A stretch of DNA of 16,407 nucleotides from positions 1 through 16,407 of the forward strand of contig CAZJIU010000051.1 of the NCBI GenBank assembly GCA_964546145.1, written 5' to 3'. The notes under the pieces were generated by a model. It saw nothing but the letters and a program-made list of their open reading frames with translations, was not told the DNA's origin and did not search any database. Shown in pieces: positions 8,017 to 16,407 of the stretch (its first letter is position 1; each line of letters starts with the position of its first letter). This DNA comes from CAZAKO01 sp964546145 (GTDB lineage Bacteria; Fidelibacterota; UBA2242). Position numbers and translations under genes: made by a program.

Positions 8017-10257
8017 ATGATTATTTCAAATGAGCCGGAAACTGATCTTAATTTAGCCCTTCAACATGGTTTAAACGAGGAGGAGTGGGAGCGAATCCAG
8101 AAAATTCTCGGTCGCAAACCGAATTACACGGAGTTAGGTATATTTTCGGTTATGTGGAGTGAACATTGCAGCTATAAGAACTCGATTGCACTGCTAAAAA
8201 CTCTGCCTCGCAAGGGAAGACGCATACTGATAGGTGCCGGTGAGGAAAATGCCGGTTTAGTAGATATTGGCGATGGGCGTGCGCTTGCCTTTAAAATTGA
8301 AAGCCATAACCATCCCTCAGCAATTGAACCTTTCCAGGGTGCTGCTACCGGCGTTGGGGGGATTCTCCGGGATATATTCACAATGGGTGCTCGACCAATA
8401 GCATCCCTGAATTCCTTAAGATTTGGACCATTATCGGTGCCACGCAATCGATATCTTTTCGATGAGGTTGTAAAAGGAATTGCTCATTATGGAAACTGCA
8501 TCGGGGTTCCCACAGTTGGTGGGGAAGTATGTTTTGAAGAGTGTTATACAGGAAATCCCTTGGTAAATGTAATGACAATTGGTTTGGTAAAACATGAACG
8601 AATTGTCAGAGCAGTAGCAAAAGGAGAGGGCAATATTGTAATGGTGGTTGGTTCGGCCACCGGGAGAGATGGAATTCACGGTGCCACATTTGCCTCCGGT
8701 GAGTTAAATGAGGAATCTGAAGAGAAACGAGCCTCAGTTCAAGTAGGCGATCCGTTTACAGAAAAACTATTACTTGAAGCAACTCTGGAATTAGCTCGTA
8801 AGGATTATCTTATCGGTATTCAGGATATGGGAGCAGCCGGTTTAGCCTGTTCTACTTCAGAAATGTCGGCTAAAGGAAAAAGCGGAATGGTTCTGGATTT
8901 GAGTCAGATACCGATGCGTGAACAAGGTATGACTCCTTACGAAATCATGTTATCTGAATCGCAGGAACGGATGTTGGTAGTGGTCCGACGTGGATTCGAA
9001 GAGGAAGTCAATCAAATTTTCCATAAATGGGATCTCAATTGTACAGTTATTGGAAAAGTTACCGGTACGCCGGACCTTGAATTATATATGAATGGTAAAA
9101 AAGTCGGGAAAATACCAGCCTGGCATTTAGTGCTTGGCGGAGGTGCTCCAGTATATGAGCGCAAAACGATTGAGCCAGATTATTTGAAAAAATTACACTC
9201 CAAAAATCTCCGCGATTTAAAAGAGCCTAAAAATTACAATGACGTACTTTTAAAAATAATCTCATCACCAACGATAGCCGATAAATCCTGGATATATACT
9301 CAATACGATCATACCGTCAGAACAAATACCATGAATACACCGGGTGACTCGGCTGCGGTTTTACGGATTAAGGGTACCCAAAAAGCCATAGCAACTGCAA
9401 CCGATGGGAATGGTCGTTATACATATTTAAATCCTTTTCGGGGAGGAGCTATTGCGGTAGCTGAGGCAGCCAGAAATGTAGTGTGTAGCGGTGCCAGGCC
9501 GATTGCGATTACTAATTGCCTAAATTTTGGTAATCCGTACGATCCGGAAGTCTATTATCAATTTAAACAGGCGATTTTAGGAATGAGCGAGGCATGCCGT
9601 GTCTTGGATACACCTGTAACTGGCGGAAACGTCAGCTTTTATAATGAATCTTCTAAAGGAGCAATCTATCCGACACCTGTCATTGGTATGGTTGGTCTTA
9701 TTGATAATATTAAATACGTAACGACATCTTATTTTCAAGATGATGGCGACTTTATCATAATGTTGGGCACAATTAAGGGCGAACTTGGTGGGAGTGAATA
9801 TCTTAAAGCCGTACATAATCTCATAGCTGGCGATGCTCCAACGATAGACCTGACTTTTGAAAGGCGAGTCCAAAATGCCTGTTTGGAAGCTATATATAAT
9901 GGTGTGGTTAAATCCGCGATTGACGTATCGGATGGTGGATTGGCAGTTGCTTTGAGCGAATCCTGTTTACGTAATCCGATAAAACCAATGGGCGCCTCGA
10001 TCTATATTTCCAGAAAATTACGAGATGATGAAATCTTTTTCAGTGAAAGTCAATCAGTTATCATTATTTCAATTGCTGAGCAAAAGCTGCTTGATATGGA
10101 GCGAATTGCCGCTAAAAATATCGTTCCTTGCTTTACTATTGGGCGAGTAAAAGATAACGGTAGGTTGAAACTTAATGATACGATTAATCTTTCATTGGAT
10201 GATCTTAACGAGGCTTATTCGAATACTATTCCCGAAGAAATGAGAATGACGATTTGA
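8017..10257 (+). CDS. purL: Phosphoribosylformylglycinamidine synthase subunit PurL
   Basis: This enzyme catalyses ATP-dependent conversion of FGAR to FGAM, the fourth step of de novo purine synthesis. At 746 residues it is the small PurL form, which lacks the PurS-like and glutaminase domains of the large enterobacterial enzyme. It should therefore need separate PurS and PurQ subunits; neither is in this window. Family motifs include WSEHCSYKNS with candidate catalytic His50, ESHNHPS (95-101), GRDGIHGATFAS (216-227), VGDPFTEK (243-250) and IQDMGAAGL (268-276). In the second half the duplicated synthetase fold appears as TMNTPGDSA, TDGNGRY, GNPYDPEVYYQFKQ and TGGNVSFYNE. The ATG gives a normal N-terminus (LNEEEWERI, LGRKPNYTELGIFSVMW), though no good Shine-Dalgarno sequence precedes it. 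It lies 98 bp after uvrC on the same strand, so joint transcription is possible but not shown. Confidence 0.97.
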   Translation: MIISNEPETDLNLALQHGLNEEEWERIQKILGRKPNYTELGIFSVMWSEHCSYKNSIALLKTLPRKGRRILIGAGEENAGLVDIGDGRALAFKIESHNHPSAIEPFQGAATGVGGILRDIFTMGARPIASLNSLRFGPLSVPRNRYLFDEVVKGIAHYGNCIGVPTVGGEVCFEECYTGNPLVNVMTIGLVKHERIVRAVAKGEGNIVMVVGSATGRDGIHGATFASGELNEESEEKRASVQVGDPFTEKLLLEATLELARKDYLIGIQDMGAAGLACSTSEMSAKGKSGMVLDLSQIPMREQGMTPYEIMLSESQERMLVVVRRGFEEEVNQIFHKWDLNCTVIGKVTGTPDLELYMNGKKVGKIPAWHLVLGGGAPVYERKTIEPDYLKKLHSKNLRDLKEPKNYNDVLLKIISSPTIADKSWIYTQYDHTVRTNTMNTPGDSAAVLRIKGTQKAIATATDGNGRYTYLNPFRGGAIAVAEAARNVVCSGARPIAITNCLNFGNPYDPEVYYQFKQAILGMSEACRVLDTPVTGGNVSFYNESSKGAIYPTPVIGMVGLIDNIKYVTTSYFQDDGDFIIMLGTIKGELGGSEYLKAVHNLIAGDAPTIDLTFERRVQNACLEAIYNGVVKSAIDVSDGGLAVALSESCLRNPIKPMGASIYISRKLRDDEIFFSESQSVIIISIAEQKLLDMERIAAKNIVPCFTIGRVKDNGRLKLNDTINLSLDDLNEAYSNTIPEEMRMTI

Positions 10258-10419
10258 TCAAAGTACCGATATCGTTAAAATCTCGCTAATTAATCTCATT
10301 ACAAACCATCAAGACATGAATTAAATATTACACATAAGATATATTATGTAAACATATAGGTATTTTTACGAAAGAACACCAATACTTCCCTTTTCTTATC
10401 ATCACTATTGATTAATATT
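10258..10419. other. Convergent AT-rich spacer between purL and leuS
   Basis: The plus-strand and minus-strand halves of the window end here, tail to tail, so transcription from both sides should stop within these 162 bp. I see no strong GC-rich hairpin. The best palindrome is at 10328-10351 (TTAC..ATAA / TTAT..GTAA, with a 2-base bulge), which is almost entirely A-T. There is no RNA gene or convincing small ORF. Confidence 0.5.
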
Positions 10420-12665
10420 TTATTTAACTACAAAACTGACAATATGATTCTTGATTACGAAATTTTTAATTATGCTTTTATTTTCTAAAAAACGTTTAAC
10501 GTTATTTATTTGCTTTGCCTGTTCAATACATATATCATCATCCGTATCCCTAATAATCTCAAACGAACCACGTACTTTTCCGTTTATCTGCACAGCAATT
10601 GTAACTAATTCATCAATTAAAAGATTTCTATCATATTCCGGCCATGGATTATAAGCCAAATTTGTTTTAGAATTCCCTATTATTTTCCAGAGTTCCTCTG
10701 ATATATGTGGTGCATAAGGATTTAAAAGATGTAAAAAAGGCTNNNNNNNNNNNNNNNNNNNNNNNNNNNNNNNNNNNNNNNNNNNNNNNNNNNNNNNNNN
10801 NNNNNNNNNNNNNNNNNNNNNNNNNNNNNNNNNNNNNNNNNNGGTCCCATAAACATTTCATACATCCTGAAAGTATCAGCGCCAAATTGACGGATAATTT
10901 CATCAGGATTGATAACATTCCCGCGAGATTTGCTCATTTTTTCGCCATCTTCACCGAGAATCATTCCTTGATTGACTAATTTTTGAAAAGGTTCCGGGGT
11001 ACTAACAAAGCCAAGATCATAAAGCACTTTATGCCAAAATCGGGCATATAGCAAGTGCAAAACGGCATGTTCCGCACCACCAATGTACAGATCAACTGGC
11101 ATCCAGTACTTTTCCTTTTCAGAATTCCAGGCTTGTTGCTTATTTTTAGAATCTATAAAGCGGAGATAATACCAGCAAGAACCCGCCCACTGAGGCATTG
11201 TGTTTGTTTCGTAGCGATACCTCTCCCCTGATTTTGGATCGGTAAAATTGATCCACTGGACGACATTTGCCAACGGTGATTCACCGGTACCGCTGGGTTC
11301 GTATTTTTCAACTTCAGGTAACTCCAAAGGTAATTCATCTTCACTCACTAAAATGACATTCCCATTTTCGTCAAATTTTAATGGAAAGGGTTCGCCCCAG
11401 TAACGCTGTCTCGAAAAAACCCAATCACGCAACTTATATTGGACAGCAGCTTTTCCGATATTTCTCTCTTCTAACCATGCGGTTATTTTTAATTTGGCTG
11501 CGGCAACATTCAAACCGTTTAATATACCTGAGTTTACCAGTATGCCGTCACCTACCCAGGCTTCTTTCGAAATATCGCCGCCGGTAATAACTTCAACGAT
11601 ATCAAGATTATATTTTTTCGCAAATTCCCAGTCGCGTTGATCATGTCCGGGTACTGCCATAATTGCCCCGGTACCATAAGACATCAGAACATAGTCGGAT
11701 GTCCAGATTGGAATCTTCTGATTATTAACGGGATTGATTGCATAGATACCGGTAAAAACGCCCGACTTTTCCTTAGCTAATTCAGTCCGATCAAGATCGC
11801 TCTTAGTCATTGCCTCAGCCTGATAGGCTTTTATTGTTAATTGGCACTCTTTTGGAACTAGCTGGTTAAGTATCTGATGTTCTGGCGCTACAACCATATA
11901 GGTTGCCCCAAAGAGCGTATCCGGCCGAGTTGTGAAGACCCTGAGTGATTGATTCGAACCGACTATTTTAAATTCTACCTCTGCCCCTTCCGATCTACCG
12001 ATCCAATTGCGCTGCATTTCTTTAATACTGTCCGGGAAATCAACCAGATCGAGATCATTTAATAGCCTTTCCGCGTATGCCGTTATCCTGAGTATCCATT
12101 GTCTCATCGGGAGGCGGATTACAGGAAAACAACCGCGCTCGGATTTACCATTGATAACTTCTTCATTAGCCAGTACGGTTTTCAACTCAGGGCACCAATT
12201 TACCGGAACCTCAGCCAGGTAAACCAATCCTTTTTTATACATTTGGAGAAAAATCCATTGGGTCCATTTGTAGTATTTTGGGTCGGTGGTATTGATTTCG
12301 CGATCCCAGTCGTAAGAAAAGCCGAAAGATTTGATCTGACGACGAAAAATATTGATATTTTTTTTAGTAGTTATTTTTGGATGGGTACCGGTTTCCAAAG
12401 CGTAATTTTCAGCCGGTAAACCAAAGGCATCCCATCCCATTGGATGAAGCACATTGAAACCTTTTTTACGCTTATATCGGGCAATGATGTCGGTAGCGAT
12501 ATAACCCTCAGGGTGACCGACATGGAGTCCGGCACCTGATGGATACGGAAACATATCAAGTACATAGAATTTTGGCTTATCGGCAAAGTCTATCGCACGA
12601 AAGGTTTTATTTTTTTCCCAGTAATCTTGCCACTTTTTCTCAATTTCAGCGAAAGGATAACTCAT
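10420..12665 (-). CDS. leuS: Leucyl-tRNA synthetase, interrupted by an assembly gap
   Basis: This class I synthetase charges tRNA-Leu and edits mischarged products. The first 608 residues are readable. HVGH at 48-51 (HIGH motif) and KMSKS at 576-580 form the ATP site. The CP1 editing domain has TTRPDTLFGA (245-254) and GHDQRDWEFA, with Asp345 at the position of the conserved E. coli editing Asp345. The sequence then runs through MYEMFMGP into 100 Ns. Past the gap it resumes as PFLHLLNPYAPHISEELW, then NPWPEYDRNLL and the C-terminal domain with VQINGKVRG, ending in a TAA at 10420-10422. The two sides are out of frame only if the Ns are counted literally. With about 91 missing codons the whole protein would be about 806 residues, normal for the Bacillus-type enzyme. 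The start lies 19 bp after the serA stop with AGGA in between, so leuS is probably the last gene of the asnA-serA-leuS transcript. Confidence 0.95.
10743..10842. other. Scaffold gap of exactly 100 N inside leuS
   Basis: One hundred consecutive Ns, the conventional placeholder for a gap of unknown length. The flanking leuS codons are cut as CC|N on the upstream side and N|AG on the downstream side. The true gap must therefore be 2 modulo 3 if the gene is intact, whereas 100 is 1 modulo 3. Comparison with Bacillus LeuRS recalled from memory suggests about 91 whole codons are missing, which gives about 275 nt. Confidence 0.95.
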
Positions 12666-12684
12666 TTTTTAAATAAATCCTGAA

Positions 12685-13899
12685 TTAATAGATAATCCTG
12701 AACCTGATTGTTCCGGTAATATCTTTAATATTGTTGATCACGTCTCTTTCATATTCGCGACTAATATCCGTGATAACATACCCGATATTCTCATTAGTTT
12801 TTAAGTATTGACCCAAGATATTTATCGAATGAGTCGCCAGGATATTGTTAATTTTTGCCAGAATCCCGGGTACATTCTTATGAACGTGCATTAAACGATG
12901 CGCATTGATAATTTCGGGTAATTGTAAATTCGGGAAATTAACGCTTAACATAGTACTGCCATCATGAATAAAATCCATAATTTTATTGGATACAAACTCA
13001 GCAATATTTTGCTGTGCTTCTTCCGTACTTCCTCCAACATGAGGCGTGATTATGACATTTGGTAAATCCTGTAACTCGCAAACAAAAGGTTCTCGATTAT
13101 TTTTAGGCTCACTCGGGAATACATCGATTGCAGCACCTTTTACCTTGTTACTTTTAAGATTATCGCTTAATGCCTTGATATTCACTACAAAACCGCGGCT
13201 TAGATTCAGAAAATAAACGCCGTTTTTCATTTGCTCAAATTGCTTATAACTAATCAGATTTCGATTTTCGGGGCGACCATCTACATGGACAGAAACTACA
13301 TCACATTTGCTGAGAAGCTGCTCAAGCGAATCACACCTTCTGGCATTTCCCAAGGCAAGTTTATCTACTAAATCGTAATAATAAACGTTCATACCGAGTG
13401 ATTCAGCCAATACCGATAATTGGGAACCAATATTACCATATCCGATAATACCTAATTTTTTCCCGCGTACTTCATGGTTTCCATTAGCTGATTTGCTCCA
13501 ATACCCTTTATGCAGCCGAACACTTTTATCAAAAACACCCCGGATTAACATAATAATTTCGCCCAGTACCAATTCGACAACGCTGCGAGTATTACTAAAG
13601 GGTGCATTAAAAACTACAATTCCCCTATCTGAGCAGGCATTTAAATCAATCTGGTTTGTTCCGATACAATAAGCACCAACCGCTAATAATTTTTCTGCCT
13701 TTTCAATCACTTTTTTGGTTACGTTAGTTTTTGAACGGATTCCAAGGACTGAAACATCCTGGATTGCTTCGCTTAATTCTTGTTCTCCCAGGCTGCCGGA
13801 AATTGACTTAACGACAATATTATCGTCTCGAAATATTCTGTGGGCTCGAGGATGAATATTCTCTAACATTAAAATTTTAAGAATTTGATTTTTTAGCAT
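12685..13899 (-). CDS. serA: D-3-phosphoglycerate dehydrogenase
   Basis: SerA oxidises 3-phosphoglycerate with NAD to 3-phosphohydroxypyruvate, the first step of serine synthesis. The 404-residue protein closely follows E. coli SerA (about 410) along its whole length. Shared stretches include CIGTNQIDLNACSDRGI, FNAPFSNTRSVVELVLGE and RGKKLGIIGYGNIG. The Rossmann motif is G153-x-G155-x-x-G158 with Asp176 at the end of the second strand, which suits NAD. The catalytic triad of the 2-hydroxyacid dehydrogenase family is R235, E264 and H287. A C-terminal ACT domain (about 333-404) keeps the serine-site residues of the E. coli enzyme: His340 and Asn342 in HVHKN, and Asn360 in INILGQYL. Feedback inhibition by serine is therefore likely (inference). 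It sits 39 bp after asnA and 19 bp before leuS on the same strand. Confidence 0.97.
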   Translation of the reverse strand: MLKNQILKILMLENIHPRAHRIFRDDNIVVKSISGSLGEQELSEAIQDVSVLGIRSKTNVTKKVIEKAEKLLAVGAYCIGTNQIDLNACSDRGIVVFNAPFSNTRSVVELVLGEIIMLIRGVFDKSVRLHKGYWSKSANGNHEVRGKKLGIIGYGNIGSQLSVLAESLGMNVYYYDLVDKLALGNARRCDSLEQLLSKCDVVSVHVDGRPENRNLISYKQFEQMKNGVYFLNLSRGFVVNIKALSDNLKSNKVKGAAIDVFPSEPKNNREPFVCELQDLPNVIITPHVGGSTEEAQQNIAEFVSNKIMDFIHDGSTMLSVNFPNLQLPEIINAHRLMHVHKNVPGILAKINNILATHSINILGQYLKTNENIGYVITDISREYERDVINNIKDITGTIRFRIIY

Positions 13900-13938
13900 T
13901 GTAGTTTCATCTTCTTCATTCAGATATTATGTTAAATC

Positions 13939-15000
13939 TTAAAGAAGGAAAATATTTTTTTCCTTACATTTTACAATCATATCTTCAGACCAGATGCTTG
14001 CTTGCACTTCACCAACGTGACATTTTCGCAAAAATAACATGCATAACCTTGATTGACCAATACCGCCGCCAATTGACAAAGGTAACTCCTCATTAATGAT
14101 TCGTTGGTGGAAAGGCATATTGACCTTATAGTCCTCATTTCTTAAGGAAATTTGTCTTAATAAAGCATTCTTATCGACCCTAATTCCCATTGAAGATAGC
14201 TCAACTGCGCAGTTTAATAAAGGATACCAGACTAAAATATCGCCGTTTAAACCATGCCGGTTTCCCCCTGTTTCGGTAATCCAATCATCATAGTCGGTTG
14301 CGCGGGCATCATGTGGTTTCCCGTCTTTTAAATTAGCACCGATGCCAATGATAAAAACCGAACCTTTTTCTTTACAGATTTCATTTTCACGTGCACGGGG
14401 TGTCAGATTCGGATAGAGTTCCTCCAGCTCTTCGCTGTGGATAAAAGTAATGGTATTAGGTAAATACTCTTTTGGCAACAGGGGAAATTTTCGGCAAACT
14501 AACCGCTCCATATTTTTAATGACATGATATATTTTACGCACGATGTATTTCAAGACATCGAGATTGCGCTCATTTTGAGCGATTATCCGTTCCCAATCCC
14601 ATTGATCTACATAGACTGAATGCAAATTATCTAAAGTTTCTTCATCAGGACGAATCGCGTTCATATCAGTGTACAATCCTTCGCCACTGATAAAACCATA
14701 ATCCTTCAAAGCCTGCCTCTTCCACTTGGCAAGCGATTGCGGAACTTCAGCAATTTCATTAATACAATTAATTCGAAATTGAACCGGTTTCTCAGTACCC
14801 GATAAATAATCATTAATGCCGGTTTTTTGGGGTACGAAGATCGGGGCGGACACGCGATGGAGATTTAACTCAGCCGCTAATTTCTCCTGAAAATTATTCT
14901 TAATAAAATGGATTGCCTCTTCGGTTTCCCGCAAATCCAGAAAGGGGTGGTATTCTTCCGGCAAATATAAATGGCCGTTGATGAAGCAGTCCGCTCTCAT
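13939..15000 (-). CDS. asnA: Aspartate-ammonia ligase (asparagine synthetase A)
   Basis: AsnA makes asparagine from aspartate, ammonia and ATP through an aspartyl-AMP intermediate, using a fold related to class II aminoacyl-tRNA synthetases. The 353-residue protein aligns end to end with E. coli AsnA (330) plus a longer N-terminus. Conserved blocks are GINDYLSGTEKPVQ, SLAKWKRQAL, GEGLYTDMNAIRPDEE, LHSVYVDQWDWE, DARATDYDDW, GLNGDILVW, ELSSMGIRVD and GGGIGQSRL. Asp64, Arg117 and Gln133 match E. coli Asp46, Arg100 and Gln116 of the active site. The start ATG is preceded by a purine-rich GGGAAGA about 10 bases upstream. As the first gene of the presumed asnA-serA-leuS operon it has a 138-bp AT-rich leader region. 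It uses free ammonia, unlike the glutamine-dependent AsnB. Confidence 0.97.
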   Translation of the reverse strand: MRADCFINGHLYLPEEYHPFLDLRETEEAIHFIKNNFQEKLAAELNLHRVSAPIFVPQKTGINDYLSGTEKPVQFRINCINEIAEVPQSLAKWKRQALKDYGFISGEGLYTDMNAIRPDEETLDNLHSVYVDQWDWERIIAQNERNLDVLKYIVRKIYHVIKNMERLVCRKFPLLPKEYLPNTITFIHSEELEELYPNLTPRARENEICKEKGSVFIIGIGANLKDGKPHDARATDYDDWITETGGNRHGLNGDILVWYPLLNCAVELSSMGIRVDKNALLRQISLRNEDYKVNMPFHQRIINEELPLSIGGGIGQSRLCMLFLRKCHVGEVQASIWSEDMIVKCKEKNIFLL

Positions 15001-15098
15001 GACTAATTTTTCTTCCCAATTTGATAAATAGAATATTTAAAAAACGAATGTGAAATATATTTAATTTAATTGAATTAATAAATGGAAACTTTAGACTA

Positions 15099-15126
15099 AT
15101 TATTGTCATACGAGAAGATAATGCAA
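15099..15126 (-). promoter_or_regulatory. Candidate sigma70-type promoter for the asnA operon
   Basis: On the minus strand TTGCAT (15121-15126) is followed after 16 bases by AATAAT (15099-15104), which differs from the TATAAT consensus at one position. The -35 box matches TTGACA at only three positions. It lies in the 138-bp gene-less stretch between mntP and asnA, with a predicted leader of about 90 nt. In DNA this AT-rich such matches occur by chance, and a lineage with other promoter rules may not use it. Confidence 0.2.
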
Positions 15127-15138
15127 TTTTTCATGCTT

Positions 15139-15696
15139 TTATGCCAGGAGATCTTTGATTAAAATTTCGATGCCGATGATAATTAAAACCACTCCACCGA
15201 CAATTTCGGCAGTTTTCCCTAAACGGCAGCCCAGTTTATTACCAAGTATTACACCAAGAGTCGAAATAATGAAAGTGATTAAACCAATTATCAGAATTGG
15301 CGTAATGATGGTCATATCCAAAAAAGCGAAAGTCACACCTACCGCCAGGGCATCTATACTGGTCGCGATTGATAACATTAAAAGGACTGTAAAATTCGTA
15401 GGATCAACAGGATCACAATCTCCTTCCTTACGGGCTTTATAAATCATTCTGGTCCCAATTAAAAATAAAATGATAAAGGCGATATAATGATCGAATTGCT
15501 GAATGTAAATGCTGAGTGATTTGCCGGTGAACCACCCGATTACCGGCATTAAAGCCTGAAACAATCCAAAGGAAAAAGCGATTTTGAAGGCATTCCACTT
15601 TTCCGGCGGCGGCAAAGTTAAACCGCAAGTCACCGAAACGGCAAACGCGTCCATTGACAAACCAATTCCGATAAAAATTATAGATATAAGATCCAT
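15139..15696 (-). CDS. mntP: Manganese efflux protein MntP
   Basis: A 185-residue inner-membrane exporter of Mn(II) of the MntP (YebN) family. It is built of two three-helix repeats. Hydrophobic segments lie at about 3-25, 36-56, 68-88, 103-124, 130-152 and 162-182. The repeat signature occurs twice: SMDAFAVS with Asp16 and TSIDALAVG with Asp115. These match the acidic residues (Asp16 and Asp118 in E. coli) reported as important for transport. The short loop at 89-100 is charged. The ATG lies 6 bp after the rmuC stop, so the two genes are very likely on one mRNA. This leaves no space directly upstream for its own promoter or a yybP-ykoY manganese riboswitch. If such control exists it must be upstream of rmuC, outside the window. 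Confidence 0.95.
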   Translation of the reverse strand: MDLISIIFIGIGLSMDAFAVSVTCGLTLPPPEKWNAFKIAFSFGLFQALMPVIGWFTGKSLSIYIQQFDHYIAFIILFLIGTRMIYKARKEGDCDPVDPTNFTVLLMLSIATSIDALAVGVTFAFLDMTIITPILIIGLITFIISTLGVILGNKLGCRLGKTAEIVGGVVLIIIGIEILIKDLLA

Positions 15697-15702
15697 TTAG
15701 GA

Positions 15703-16407
15703 TTAATTTTTATCCGGCTCTTCGAGCAGCGGCAAGTTGTCATCCTCAATCAACTTATCCTCTTCCAGATCAACTTTGGCAATTCTTTCGAACGAAGATG
15801 AAATTTTCCTGGTTGATACATGAATGTCATTGACATCTTTGTGAACCGTATCAATGTGGGTTGATAATTTATCCCAGCGAACCTGATAACGCCGGAAATC
15901 TTCCGACAGTTTAATAATTTCCTGCTGGATTATATCGGCGAATTTTCGTCTTTCAATATCGTTCAAAACGATTTGGAGTGTATTTAATACCGCCATGAAG
16001 GTCGTCGGACTGGTAATCCAGATCCTTTTCCTTTGCGCATAACTGATTAAATCACCGTGATAGGCATTGATTTCGGCAAAGACCGCCTCGGCTGGTAGAA
16101 ACATCACCGCCTGATTGGCGGTTTCACCGGGAATGATATACTTCTCGAAAATCTCATCGATTTGTCTTTTAACATCTAATTTGAATTGCTTCTCAGCTGC
16201 CTCTCGCTCCTGCTCAGGCAGCGTTTTATCAATCATGCGTTTGTAATTTTCCAAAGGGAATTTTGAATCGATCGGTATGTTACCGGTAGGATCCGGAGCG
16301 AAAAGGATCGCGTCAACGATTTTACCATTACTCAAGGTATATTGAGTTTTAAAGACCTTATCGTTCTTTTCACCAAATGCGGCATAAAGAATCTGGTATA
16401 ACTGCAC
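15703..16407 (-). CDS. rmuC: DNA recombination protein RmuC family, C-terminal part (partial)
   Basis: The gene runs off the right edge; 234 residues of its C-terminal part are visible. They contain the RmuC core: VDAILFAPDPTGNIPIDSKF, AVMFLPAEAVFAEI and RKRIWITSPTTFMAVLNTLQ. A predicted alpha-helical, coiled-coil-like stretch follows (about 170-215), and then an acidic tail (EEDKLIEDDNLPLLEEPDKN). In E. coli RmuC limits inversions at short repeats, and the core is distantly related to nucleases; IDSKF is a plausible D-x-K remnant of such a site. The usual N-terminal membrane helix and long coiled coil would lie beyond the edge. The GTG at the very end is an internal valine, not a start. mntP follows after 6 bp. 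Confidence 0.9.
   Translation of the reverse strand: MQLYQILYAAFGEKNDKVFKTQYTLSNGKIVDAILFAPDPTGNIPIDSKFPLENYKRMIDKTLPEQEREAAEKQFKLDVKRQIDEIFEKYIIPGETANQAVMFLPAEAVFAEINAYHGDLISYAQRKRIWITSPTTFMAVLNTLQIVLNDIERRKFADIIQQEIIKLSEDFRRYQVRWDKLSTHIDTVHKDVNDIHVSTRKISSSFERIAKVDLEEDKLIEDDNLPLLEEPDKN

Noticed and set aside
9577..9873. 98-codon open frame on the minus strand inside purL
   Set aside because: It is a shadow of conserved PurL coding sequence, with low-complexity composition and no start signal.
10328..10351. AT-rich palindrome between purL and leuS as a bidirectional terminator
   Set aside because: The stem is nearly all A-T and has a 2-base bulge, which is expected by chance in this composition.
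10667..10979. Open frames reading through the N run on both strands
   Set aside because: They exist only because the Ns contain no stops. The leuS frame explains both flanks.
12099..12419. 106-codon plus-strand open frame within leuS
   Set aside because: It is antisense to the conserved LeuRS CP1 and catalytic region, and the real gene is certain on the other strand.
10420..12665. leuS as a frameshifted pseudogene
   Set aside because: The frame change coincides exactly with a 100-N placeholder, and all motifs on both sides are intact.
15001..15138. Riboswitch, T-box or tRNA in the asnA leader region
   Set aside because: I could find no cloverleaf, no T-box core and no stable multi-stem structure in these 138 AT-rich bases.
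15155..15442. 95-codon plus-strand open frame inside mntP
   Set aside because: It is the reverse of the MntP transmembrane helices, with no independent support.
1..16407. An undescribed defence, mobile or biosynthetic system
   Set aside because: Every substantial coding region belongs to a known housekeeping or efflux family, spacers are short, and I saw no repeats, integrases, transposases or unknown genes.

Overview
The window is a stretch of ordinary bacterial chromosome of roughly 40% GC (estimated by eye), tightly packed with housekeeping genes. A TolC-like outer-membrane factor, a lipoprotein periplasmic adaptor and an RND pump point to a Gram-negative cell envelope. The family variants seen (small PurL, a UvrC with a widely spaced cysteine set, E. 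coli-type SerA with one ACT domain, AsnA) and the modest GC would suit a lineage of the Bacteroidota/Marinimicrobia/Ignavibacteria/Calditrichota kind. That placement is a weak inference, not something the sequence proves. The 100-N run and the truncated genes at both edges indicate a draft scaffold, possibly from a metagenome.

Layout: positions 1-10257 are read on the plus strand and 10420-16407 on the minus strand, so the two halves converge in a 162-bp AT-rich spacer. Plus half: the last 28 codons of a TolC-like gene, a membrane-fusion lipoprotein and an RND permease form one tripartite-efflux operon. After a 169-bp spacer come dacB (PBP4-type DD-peptidase) and uvrC (excision nuclease), almost touching, then purL (FGAM synthase) after 98 bp. 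Minus half, in transcription order: partial rmuC and mntP (manganese exporter) separated by 6 bp. After 138 bp follow asnA, serA and leuS with gaps of 39 and 19 bp, which looks like an amino-acid supply and charging operon.

The leuS gene is interrupted by exactly 100 Ns. The protein sequence on both sides is normal LeuRS, but the two sides are in different frames if the Ns are taken literally. Homology suggests the true missing sequence is about 275 nt, so the break is an assembly artefact and not a pseudogene.

I found no mobile element, CRISPR array, phage gene, RNA gene or unknown accessory system. All nine genes with substantial sequence belong to recognisable families, and the short 5' fragment fits a TolC-like gene. 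The findings below are therefore modest: gap sizing, start choice, operon structure and active-site variants. I do not see an undescribed system here.
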